Shown here: in pieces, positions 47,301 through 64,000 of the stretch
Numbering within the stretch: position 1 is the stretch's first letter
Layout of the letters: the number at the start of each line of letters is the position of its first letter
Source: Arctopsyche grandis
Lineage: Eukaryota > Arthropoda > Insecta > Trichoptera > Hydropsychidae
DNA: 64,000 bases
Assembly: GCF_051622035.1 (NCBI RefSeq)
Contig: NC_135355.1
Location: forward strand, 33,585,986 to 33,649,985
Reading direction: 5' to 3'
Notes under the pieces: generated by a model
Databases searched by the model: none
Seen by the model: the letters and a program-made list of their open reading frames with translations, nothing else
Told to the model about the DNA's origin: nothing
Translations under genes and position numbers: made by a program

Positions 47301-50300
47301 GTTTCAGTGAAAATGTTTTATGTACATACATATATTTTTATTTTATCTATGTATTATACGTAGTAACAATAGATGATGTTTTGTGATCATGCGAAAATTC
47401 GAACTCGAGATTTTGACTGATTCGAACTCAGAATCGATCACTGATAACGTCTTCATGATCTAGAAAATTGGATAAATTAAGAAACGATCGATCTGGAATC
47501 ATAAATCCCAGGTCAAGCCAGCAACAATGGATCAGGGCTCGAACCCGTGACCCCTCAGTTATTAACATTATACGCTAACCACTGAGCTATGTTGCTGGTA
47601 TTGAATAATTTAATTTAAATTATTCAACGCTAACCGTTATCCTTTTTTAAATCCGCGTCATGTCTACTCCGGAAGAGCTTTTCTTTATCGAATTTCGTCA
47701 AATAATCTACCAAAGTCCTCTCAATTGCAGTATTGATCTTTTCCTTTTGAAACAGTCTTCTTTGTTTCATACATACGCCAATCAGCTTAATTAAAACATC
47801 TCAATTAAAAGGATTAACAAATCAATACCAGCAGAATAGACTAGCGGTTAGCATATAATGCTTTGAACAGAGTGGTCACGGGCTCAAATCCCACTGATTT
47901 CTGCTGGCCAGACTTTGGATTTGTGACTATGGGTCGATCGTTTCCTATCAGAGTTTGCCCATTTATCTGATTTTCATTGAAACGGTTCCAAAAAATTGGC
48001 AGCCTTATCCATTTTCTCGCAAACTTTTCAGCAAGCTCAAATTTCGCAGGATTGTATAAAATGCTGCAAATTTACAAATTTGACCATAAATAGCTGGATG
48101 TTAATTGATATGTATTTACTGAATTGTTTAAAATGCCGAAAATTTATAAATTTGACCGTAGATGTCTCTGTGGATATTAATTGATATGTATTTATGTACT
48201 TTGTATAATACTAATAGTATTTGTATCAAATGTACAATGTTTCTGGCCAAGAAGGTGCACTGAGGTTACCTGTTAGGCCTTTCTGATATAAATTAAAAAG
48301 ATAAAATAAAAATAAAATACCAGGGAATCTCAGTATCTGCGCGTCTAATTTTTATCTACAGAATTTTTGCGAAATTTCTTCACTCTTTACCTAATATTAT
48401 CATAACAATTCGTCTTTAATATAATCACTTGGAATTTGTAGCTAAATAATATTATTGTAGTAATTTATTTATTTTGTTTGGAAAATTGACAGTTTATTAA
48501 ATTACATAAATTGATAATAAAAACATAATTATTTAAAAAAAAACCATTAAGAATTTTCGCATACAGGTAAAAAAAAAGAAAAACTTAAGCAATTAAAATA
48601 AAAAACAAAAATAACAATAGAGTAAGATAACACTGTTCGACACGAAAAATGTTTCAGAGACGAGATATGACTTTTCTTATAGATCTATGCCTTTAATTAA
48701 CCCTTTTAAACGAAAACAAAAAATAGTGTGGCCAGAACACTATCCTAATAAACATGTTTCAATAGAAAATACTCAATATAATATAATATTAACAGTGGGA
48801 AAAAATCCCAAGTGAAAATACGTAATTTTGACTTTTGATTTGAACTGGACGACTACTTAAAGGGATTTGAAAGCTGAAAAGTACTACAAATGAAAGATAA
48901 AATACCCGACTGTAGATTCCAATATTCATTTTGAACAGGAAATTAACAGATTTTGAGAAATCGACCGAACAACACCAAGATATATGTAGAAAAATCGCGC
49001 GATTTAAAAAACACATATATCTCAGAATATCAAGCCAATCAACATTTTTTATTACCAGATTCGTGTTCACTGGGCATTGATCTATAATAAAAGTCATATC
49101 TCGTCTATGAAACATTTTTAAAGTCGTCATTTGTCGAACGGTGTAATTAGAGAAAACAAAAAAAAAAATAGAAATAACAATATAATAAAAATATCAAAAT
49201 AATAAGAATAATAAAACGATAACAGTATTATAAAAATAATAAAATAATAAATAATAAAAATAATATTATGTATAATAAAAACAAAAAAAAAATACAATAA
49301 AATAAAGTAATGTTATATTCGTACGATTGTACTCTCGCTCACTATTATTCAATAGCAATGTTGACTTAATTTATAATTTCAAAATCAAACTGGCCTATTA
49401 CTATTAGAAGATCAATTACTGATGTTTCTCTTTTTTATCTAATCAATATATATATGTACATAAAATATAAATATATTATTTTACACAGCACTCTCAATAA
49501 ACTGCTATCAGTGTTCGGGGACAGATCCAAAAAATCCATTTTTATGTAATGAATTTTTGGAAACGGACGATGAGGATTTAGTGCCGCTTAGTTGCCACGA
49601 CGTCTATGGTGCCAATTACTGTGTTAAGCACACGGGGAGATTCGAAGGTGAGCGTCCATCCAAGGCCTCCGATAGCCTGCCGGGATCTAACAACACTAAC
49701 TTTGGGAGACGGTGAACTGTAACGAGAGCTCGAACCATTAACACATTACTAATACCTGTTGTATCTTTCTTATTCATGCTGCTTTGTGGATTGACTGATA
49801 TTAGCTATGAGTATACAATGCTATCAGTGCGACTCCACACAATCTATCGACTGCGCTGATCTGTTGATAAACGAAGACGAGAACGATTTTCAACCGCAGG
49901 AGTGTGAAAGCGTCTTTGAGGCTCAATATTGCATAAAGAGTACAGCGCTGGAAGGTGGGTTTGCATGCGGAAACATTGTATTCAAGATTGAAGACAGATC
50001 AGTATCTACTTTTCATAGTGAAATAAAAAAAAATGTCATTTTTAATATCCAATTTTATTGTGCATGCTTAGCAAGAGTATATATATATAATATAAAATGA
50101 TTAATCAGACGAGCTATATTCTAATATTGAAAAATAATGGGATAGTACATAAGAATAGAGTAGAAATTTTCATTTTTCATTATACACTAACATCTAATTT
50201 TCATTTATTTCATTTTTTCTAAAATTCTGTTTTTTATCTATATATTTATTGCACAACGGAACTTCATTATATGATCCTTAAAAACATGACTTTCCTAAAA

Positions 50301-52523
50301 TATTATTTTGTTGCAATTTTTATAAAATTTATTCCGACTTTTCATCATTTGATTCCTTCATAAGGATAGTGAAATTCCGTTGTACCGGTTTATTTTAATT
50401 TAAAATACTTAACCTATCTGACATTTACATCATAAAGAAATACATATAATAATCGGTAAACAGATTATTTCGCACATTGCGATCCCGCACACGATATCTG
50501 GAATATCTGGCACTCGAGTTCTCGTTATGTTAGTTTGCGTGGGTAACTTAAGATGGATGGAATTTTCGGGTGCCAGATGTTTCGTGATCGAGATTATAGA
50601 CGCGTGCGAAATCGTTTTGTGCGGAATAATCACCGAACCATAATAATGTGAGTGGTCCTCACTTTTGCCGATTTTTTTTATTTTGACTCTCCAATCTCTT
50701 AATGAAATTCACATGGGCAATAATTTAATCTTTTAAGAATGTAGATTCATCATCATCATTTACAGACATTCCTCATCCACTGGCGGATGAAAACCTCTCC
50801 AACACGCTTCCATTCGTATCTGGTTTGAGCAACTTTCATCCATCTCATCCCACACATTTTGCTAATTTCATCCACTCATTTCCCCTGTAGCCGTCCTTGC
50901 ACCCTTTTACATTCTCTCGAGTACCATTCGAGCACTTCTTTCATTCAATCTCTTTACTATTTCCACTATAAAACCAACAACATATGCCAGTGGTTAACAT
51001 ATAATGCTATCATGGGTTCGATCCCCAGCCCGCTGTTGCTGGCCAGACCTTGGATATATGTGACTCCAGGTCAATCGTTTCCTATCAGAGTTTGCGCCAA
51101 TTTTCTGATTTCATTAATCTTCTCTGTAGCCTACCTTGCACCGCTTTACATTCTCTCAGATACCATTTGAGCACTTCTTTCGTCCGTCTTTTAGCTACGT
51201 AACCCGCCCATTTCAATCTCTTTAGTCTCACCATTACTTCAACCTCCTTTGTCATACTTCTCACCCACATATTCCGTTTTCTATCTCTAAGAATATAGTA
51301 AAAATAAGCAGAATAAAAATTAAAAGATTACTTTTCAACCAATTACTGTAACAATTTGTTTTTAAAACATTTTATACTTATTCTACATTCTTAAAAGAAA
51401 CAAATTGGACTATGAAATGAATTCAATTTAATAAAAAATTTCTCTAAAAGATGTTTTCCAATGAGTGTGAGACTTAAGGCAAAAACACACTGAGTGGTAT
51501 GGCACGTCAGTCCTTCTTTTTTGCTTTAGCTTCTCGCTGTGACTTGCACATGCAAAATTCATATGTTTTGGAGGTTAACCGACAAGTTTCTCCTACATTT
51601 CTTCAAATATGGGATTTACCGTTATCGATTACTGTCAAACAAGGATAAAATATCACCGAAAACACTCTAGGGGGCGATTTTTTGGGACCGTGTACCATGT
51701 ATATGGACTAGGGGTGCTGCATTTTTTTCGCACGTTTAAAAGTATCCAAATAAAAACACATCCCACGTCCCACTTAGTGTTTTTTCGCCCTTATTCTCAC
51801 TTTAAAATTAAAAAAAAACTCAACAGCTAAGAGGTGACCACTTTCATGTATGTTATTGTACATCAGATAAGCCTTAAAGGTATTATAACATCGGTGTAAT
51901 TCACAAAATGCTACAAATCTCACAAGTAGTATTACCAAAAATTACTGGAGACTAGAAAATTGTACAAACTCGTATATTTATTTATATTTTTTAAACACAA
52001 AACATTAAACAAATAATATCACTTTAAACCAAACAATGAAAAAGATTTATGCATATGAATTACGCCGAAGATATACATACATACTACACATTAAATAACC
52101 TTATTTGAACATAGCAGCATCTGAAAAATATTAACACTAAAGCATTTCTCTCTCTATATATATTATACTATTATAAAATTAATCAAGAAAGTTTCAAAAT
52201 GTATCAAGCACTTTTAACACTAAACGCTAACTTTCCTTATAAATGCATTACGAAAAGGCCCCCAATATCTAAATTAAAACATCAATACACAAGTCTTACG
52301 AATGATTTCAGGTGGAATCGGCACACGGAGATACTGTTCAGCTCTAGATCTCGGCAACTATTGCAACTACGTCAAACAGAAAGGCGACTCGCTGGAGTAC
52401 AGATCTTGCATATTCACGTGCAACACCGACGGATGCAATTCATCACCCTCTCTCACATCATCCAAATTTTATTCAATGGTTGTATTGCTAAGTGTGATGT
52501 ACGTCGTACGATTACTATCGTAA
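44375..52523 (+). CDS. Ly6/uPAR (three-finger) GPI-anchored protein
   Basis: Exon 1 44375-44438 gives MYPEPNKTLLLAFLLAISFK, a signal peptide. Exon 2 has two versions: 2a 49489-49647 or 2b 49805-49954. Exon 3 is 52312-52523 (TAA 52521-52523). All junctions are phase 1 and GT/AG. Form 2a is 144 aa, form 2b 141 aa. Each mature form has ten cysteines in the Ly6 pattern: CYQC, C, C, YC from exon 2; YC, YC, SCIFTC and the terminal DGCN from exon 3. The C-terminus after CNSSPSLTSS is hydrophobic (MVVLLSVMYVVRLL), as expected for GPI attachment. Ly6 proteins of insects act at the cell surface, in septate junction assembly or channel and receptor modulation; the specific role here is unknown. The 5-kb first intron holds RTE, hAT, SINE and Harbinger relics. 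AATAAA at 52787-52792 is a candidate poly(A) signal. Confidence 0.85.
45066..46081 (+). mobile_element. RTE LINE 3' fragment interrupted by hAT DNA
   Basis: 45066-45245 and 45870-46081 match the end of the RTE ORF (GTATGGAACGCTGTATG, GAGAGTGAAGAGATTGAAAT; then GTATGGATGAAAGATGGACA, AATTAGGAAAATGTGTGGGA). It ends at the ATGATGAT tail. The frame is broken. It lies in the Ly6 first intron. Confidence 0.85.
45246..45869. mobile_element. hAT-like insertion in the RTE fragment
   Basis: The right end, read on the minus strand, is CAGGGGTGGCTCGTGAC followed by TTTAAAAATAGGTGGGGCAC, a hAT-type terminus. The left end is unclear (about 45246), so it may be truncated. The interior has a GC-richer block at 45330-45550 and no coding frame. 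Confidence 0.65.
46085..47470. other. Intronic AT-rich DNA (Ly6 intron 1)
   Basis: No recognisable feature. Confidence 0.6.
47475..47600 (-). mobile_element. tRNA-derived SINE, copy b
   Basis: Minus strand: CCAGCAACATAGCTCAGTGG, TTAGCGTATAATG, then B box GGTTCGAGCCC, then GTTGCTGGCTTGACCTGGG. The clearest tRNA-like head in the window. Confidence 0.8.
47830..48310 (+). mobile_element. Longest SINE copy (about 480 bp)
   Basis: Head with A-box-like GACTAGCGGTTAGCATATAA and B-box-like GGGCTCAAATCCC. Body GACTTTGGATTTGTGACTAT, GTCGATCGTTTCCTATCAGA. The long 3' part ends GTTACCTGTTAGGCCTTTCT and an A-rich tail. It contains a loose internal repeat (TTTACAAATTTGACCATAAA at about 48067 and TTTATAAATTTGACCGTAGA at about 48142). 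Confidence 0.75.
48631..49143. mobile_element. Harbinger-like MITE (513 bp)
   Basis: Inverted ends start CACTGTTCGACA and CACCGTTCGACA and stay similar for about 60 bp (AATGTTTCAGAGACGAGATA versus AATGTTTCATAGACGAGATA). TAA flanks both sides (48628-48630, 49144-49146). Intron 1 of the Ly6 gene. 49150-49300 beyond it is A-rich with simple repeats. Confidence 0.75.
49489..49647 (+). other. Ly6 alternative exon 2a
   Basis: Acceptor TTACACAG, donor G|GTGAGC, phase 1 to 1, 159 nt. Encodes INCYQCSGTDPKNPFLC, then an acidic loop ETDDEDL, then SCHDVYGANYCVKHT. Five cysteines of the three-finger fold. Confidence 0.85.
49805..49954 (+). other. Ly6 alternative exon 2b
   Basis: Acceptor TGATATTAG, donor G|GTGGGT, phase 1 to 1, 150 nt, only 157 bp downstream of 2a. 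Encodes IQCYQCDSTQSIDC, acidic NEDENDF, ECESVFEAQYCIKS. The same five cysteines in the same order as 2a, but about half of the remaining residues differ. Splicing both exons in series would keep the frame but give two half-domains, an improbable fold. Confidence 0.8.
50454..50639. mobile_element. MITE family M, copy A (186 bp)
   Basis: Ends CGGTAAACAGATTATTTCGC and GCGGAATAATCACCGAACC are imperfect inverted repeats flanked by ATAATAAT on both sides (50446-50453, 50640-50647). Shares CTGGCACTCGAGTTCTCGTT with copies B and C in the coronin introns. Lies in the last Ly6 intron. Confidence 0.8.
50748..51290 (-). mobile_element. RTE LINE 3' fragments with a SINE inside
   Basis: 50748-50970 and about 51118-51290 both match the RTE 3' end on the minus strand (ATCATCATCATTTACAGACA, CACTTCTTTCGTCCG, ACGTAACCCGCCCATTTCAA). 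They overlap in RTE coordinates, so two fragments or a local duplication. The SINE at 50972-51115 separates them. Confidence 0.75.
50972..51115 (+). mobile_element. tRNA-derived SINE, copy c
   Basis: Head AACATATGCCAGTGGTTAAC with B box GGTTCGATCCC at about 51014, then GCTGGCCAGACCTTGGATAT and GTCAATCGTTTCCTATCAGA. Confidence 0.8.
51478..51790. mobile_element. Harbinger-like MITE, relative of the 41.1-kb element
   Basis: Ends GGCAAAAACACACTGAGTGG and, inverted, GGGCGAAAAAACACTAAGTG; internal GGACCGTGTACCATG and CATCCCACGTCCCAC recall the 41078-41744 element. The target site is less clear than there. Confidence 0.65.
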
Positions 52524-55500
52524 ATGTGCGCGAATCGTCGAATTGTACCAAATTTTTAGTGTTCAAAATAGATATAGAGTAAAACAGTATGGAAAACAAT
52601 ATGCCGAACAATAATATGATCCAAGTCAATACTAAAAAAAGGCATAGGTATTCTATTAGCGTACATTGTAAATATATATTTCGTTTTTGGATATGTAGAT
52701 CTGCGTTGATACTCACATATATTAGATACAATAGCGTTTAAAAATAATGGCAATATATTATTAACAAACACCAGTTTTGAATTAAAAATAAATCGAAAGC
52801 TTACAAATCCCTTGTACAATGTTACGGGGCGTTTCGTTGCAAATATGTATGCAAATATGCATGTGTTTGATTCGATTCCCCTCGGCGGGAGAATTGTTCT
52901 TGAATGTTGACAACGGCCCCGTTCGCACACGTCGAATCGGATCACGCCGACCCTGATATCCAAATATCAATACTTTACACCAATTAAATTGTATTTAACT
53001 GTACATATTGTTTTAAAAAATATATGACTTATTTTTTGAATCATCATGTAAATAATACTGATCAATTTCATGTATATATAAAAAAAAATTGTGCTAATTT
53101 ATGTGGATTGTACTGATTACATTAAATTTTAATTAAGCATTTTTTTTTCGTATTAAAGAATTTCTATTTGAATTGAATTTTTTATTGAATTCTGTTGCTT
53201 TCGTCTGTTCTTCGTTCCACTCTATACAAATGAAATAAAAACAGCGTTCACTATAAAACACGACGAATATGTATATGAAAGCTATATTTAACATCTAGTT
53301 TATGTTTAACTTTTAAAATGCATCACATAGAAAAATCTTACATATATTTAGAATAACAATATTATTCAATTACATTTTATTATGCATTTCTATCATACCG
53401 TAGAAATTTTTGTATGCGTATATGAATTTGACGAAAATTTAAAAGATATGTGAAATTTTAATGTTGATATCAAACACAAATTTATTTGTAAAATTATATC
53501 ATTCCGTATTGTAAACGCCTCAACATTTATAATAAAAAATCTAATTTGGCAATAAAGCAATTTCAATATCAAAGATATAATTAATTTGCAGCTTAAGGTA
53601 ACTTGATTGATTTTTTTTTTTTAATATTATATAATAGCAAATTTGGTCACATAAAAAAATGTTAAAATTGAAATTGTGCAGTTTGTTTGTGTCATCGAAT
53701 GCATTAAATTGTCTGTAAACTTAATTCAATATCTCACGATAAAAGCACGATTTCCTAAACCTACGTCTTACAATATAAAAAAAATATTTAAAGAGAACAA
53801 TAAATGCTTACAATCACAATACATATAAAACAACAAGATTTAACACAAAAAAACAATGGTATCTGTGTGTGCATAGTAAAAAGTACAAAACAAAATCACA
53901 ATAAAAAATATTAAAACAATTGGTTAACACTTAGAATCATAAATCAATAGTTTTGGTATTACAGAGGACTCGTACATAACGTGCATGGTTGTCAAAAATT
54001 ATGTAAAAAACAAAAAAAAAAAACGAAAAATGTTTAAAAAATTAAACTCACACAATACATATAATTTCAATATGTAATAATTTAATGCTAATATAAAAAT
54101 TAAATAAGCGCTTTAGAAAAAAATTCCAAAATAAAGTATGTATGTATGTAAATAGATCATACATACGGAAAAAAATAGATCACTGGAATAAAAATGACTG
54201 TTTTTAAATACATTTCAAAAAAATATCATTAAAAATTAAAACTACTAAAATCATATTCAATATTTGAATGTAAATTAAGTTAATTATAAAGAATTGTACT
54301 TAAAACATTTTTGCATAAGAATATCTGAAACTTTCCTTCACTTCTTTTATGTATAATATATTTTCATATAATAAGTTTCATATTTGAAAAAAAGGAATGT
54401 GATAAAATTTCATTTGTTTTTTTTTCAGTATAAAAATATAAATACTAACATTTACGATCTAAAATTCGAAAACAATTGAATTTTCATACAATTCAGATTT
54501 AAATTGATATAATATAATATTATTCTCAAACATTAAACAAATTAAACTCGTACAAATGTAGGCAGTTGTAAGTCCAGAATATTTCTTCTTATTTTGTACA
54601 TTTAAAACATTGATTTTTTATCGTTGTGAATTAATAAATCATAATTATGAATTTGATCACGCTTCATACTATAGAAGATAATATATAGTATAAATCTCAA
54701 ACGTTTACAAATACACTTACATACTTAAAAAAATACATCATGCGAAAAAATTGGGCATTGATCACATTTAATTATCAAGGCATGTTTAGCTCATAACGCG
54801 AAAGCGATTCGTTTCAAAAATAGCTGCTAATTTGCAAACATCTACACCTGGCATTTGGCAATCACATTAATTAAAAAATTTTATATTTCAAGAAATATAA
54901 ACAATATTAAAAAAATATATGCACTGAAAATATTCGAATGATAAAATTTTCAATAAGATAAAAATTATATAATAAATTTATCATGAAGTCTAAAATCGAT
55001 TTTGGAATTTTGTGATACGACATACTTCAAAAAAAAATAATATCACACTAAAAATAATGTCTATTCATACTATCCAGCAGTTCACGGCTACAGCACGGTA
55101 CAGCAGCTCATGTAAACGACAGTTAACATTCATAATACACAGCACGTTCATACAAATGCAAGGTAAAATCGCAATATTGTATCGTTGAGTCAAAATTGTC
55201 ACAATATGACAATAGTGCACTCGCTACTATGACGTCGAAGAAAACCGGCTTTGCTTGATAAGTTATTTGATAATAGATCTTCTTGGCTACTGCTGTTCTA
55301 ATGTGTCTACATATGAATATGGAATGTATCAAAGAATACTTTTCGTACTGCTGGTTGCATGCAGTTGCCGGTAAGTGCTGTGCTGGTATGAATAGACTTT
55401 TTAAGTCGAGCGCTACTATGTAGTGCAGTCAAACAGAGTAAAAAAAAAATCAATTTGGAATGTAAAATCCATCGCAAGATATATTTGTGACTCAAAAAAG

Positions 55501-55542
55501 CAAAATCTTTTATTAATATTTAAATGCGTGTGAATGTTTGAA
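52524..55542. other. Convergent intergenic region (Ly6 3' / coronin 3')
   Basis: The 3' UTRs of both genes must lie here. A candidate Ly6 poly(A) signal is AATAAA at 52787. For coronin (minus), AATAAA at 55509-55514 lies about 29 nt past the stop. 53000-55000 is very AT-rich with no other feature. Confidence 0.6.
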
Positions 55543-63032
<7,490 letters not shown>

Positions 63033-63885
63033 GTCGAAGTCAAATATAATACTCTAGTAAAGTTTCCAAAATTACTTTTCTATCTAAGATGCATGCATTT
63101 ACGTGTTTTGCATATGAAAAAATTGCAACAAACGATAACTAATAGCCGCTGAGCACTTTCCCTTTCTACACAAAAAAAACATATACATATATAAAACAAT
63201 AAGATAAAAAAATTAAATAAAAATGACAAAATATATATAATATATAATATATAATAGCCACACACAAATTCTTCAAGCATCACAAATGCAACAACGATTA
63301 CTGCATATTCTGCAACTTTTCTTCAAACACCATATTACAGATTGATTCGCCGAAAACTGAAAGTGTCGATCACTTCGCGAGTTTTGATATTAAAAAAACA
63401 AAAAGAAAGTTGGCATTTAAAAGCACTAATAATAATACAGCAGACGTGTGTATTCCACCGTGAGAAACTTGTGAATGAGCGGTCGCTCATATGGTTATGC
63501 ATATTCTATGCAGAATGAAAAAAAAAAAAAAAACAATTATTCACCTCCCTTCCTTTCCGACTCGAAAAAAATTAATTAATCATTCTAACATTTAGTAATG
63601 GTGTAAACTTTCAATAAAGTATGATAATCATGTCGGGGTGTCGTCAAATATGTGGCGAATGCGTGACGGACACAACCCGCTCCAAAAGAGGCGAGTCCAT
63701 TGAAAATAAGTGTAATTAAAATACACATTGCCTCAGAACCCAAAGGTGACATGTTCGTAATTATATATGATTGCAATAAAATTATATAGACTGAAAGACA
63801 AAATATTTCTTTATTAAAACACAATAGAACAGAAAAAAATGTTTTTTTACTGATTCGGAACCATCGAGCAAGAATATGGTTATTC
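63033..63885 (-). promoter_or_regulatory. Coronin 5' flank
   Basis: Upstream of the MTNTQ exon. The 5' UTR and promoter should lie here, but no TATA box or initiator could be fixed. 63520-63534 is poly(A). Further 5' exons cannot be excluded. Confidence 0.35.
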
Positions 63886-63889
63886 AATA

Positions 63890-64000
63890 TACAACCATTC
63901 AGCCGTCCACTGCTGGTTGAAGACCTCTTCAACACGCTTGCATTCGTCTCTGGTTTTGGGTGCCTCTCGTCCATATCATCCCACACATATTTTTATAATT
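63890..64000 (-). mobile_element. RTE LINE 3' fragment, cut by the window edge
   Basis: Minus-strand match to the RTE 3' end: CCATTCAGCCGTCCACTGCT, TCTTCAACACGCTTGCATTC, CGTCTCTGGTTTTGGGTGCC. It continues beyond the window. Confidence 0.8.

Noticed and set aside
48789-49130. 113-codon minus-strand frame
   Set aside because: Lies wholly within a MITE with clear inverted ends; no recognisable protein.
52453-52970. Minus-strand frames over the last Ly6 exon and its 3' flank
   Set aside because: Overlap a conserved Ly6 exon in antisense and lack family resemblance.

Overview
This window is insect genomic DNA: AT-rich, intron-bearing, loaded with transposable-element relics, and carrying an insect-specific chemoreceptor family. 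The organism was not identified. Short GT/AG introns, five gustatory-receptor-like genes, TTAGG-like satellite units, an RTE LINE and many hAT/Harbinger MITEs all fit a holometabolous insect. A moth or caddisfly is my guess, not a demonstrated call.

Layout. 1-10.1 kb is a TTAGG/TTGGG-rich satellite broken by hAT insertions, an R1-like LINE tail and a ZMYM1-like hAT relic. 10.1-40.1 kb is a chemoreceptor neighbourhood. Five apparently intact four-exon gustatory-receptor-like genes lie at 11.5 (+), 18.0 (+), 26.9-28.3 (-), 35.8 (+) and 38.7 kb (+). They are separated by a full-length RTE retrotransposon inserted in a (TA)n microsatellite (13.6-17.3 kb) and by a large diverged inverted duplication (22.5-26.1 / 28.8-33.4 kb) carrying two BTB-BACK-Kelch genes. 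The left Kelch copy lost its whole propeller; the right copy keeps the propeller but has two frameshifts. 40-44 kb is a nest of MITEs, a solo LTR, SINE pieces and hAT relics.

44.4-52.5 kb holds a Ly6/uPAR (three-finger) GPI-anchored protein gene on the + strand. Two tandem second exons have the same phase and each supplies the same five cysteines, so they look like mutually exclusive alternatives. 55.5-63.0 kb holds a complete 13-exon coronin gene on the - strand (573 codons by my splicing), with introns carrying SINEs, MITEs and a solo LTR. The two genes are convergent, about 3 kb apart.

The genes do not form a pathway. The receptor cluster is a tandem family with two subfamilies (genes 1-3; genes 4-5). 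Coronin (actin) and Ly6 (cell surface) are ordinary single genes. Exon boundaries were deduced by hand from GT/AG sites, phase arithmetic and comparison between paralogs in the window; no alignment or database search was run. The strongest second-look items are the Ly6 alternative exon pair, the receptor cluster with its degenerate C-terminal motif, the reciprocal decay of the Kelch pair, and the intact RTE with no 3' UTR.
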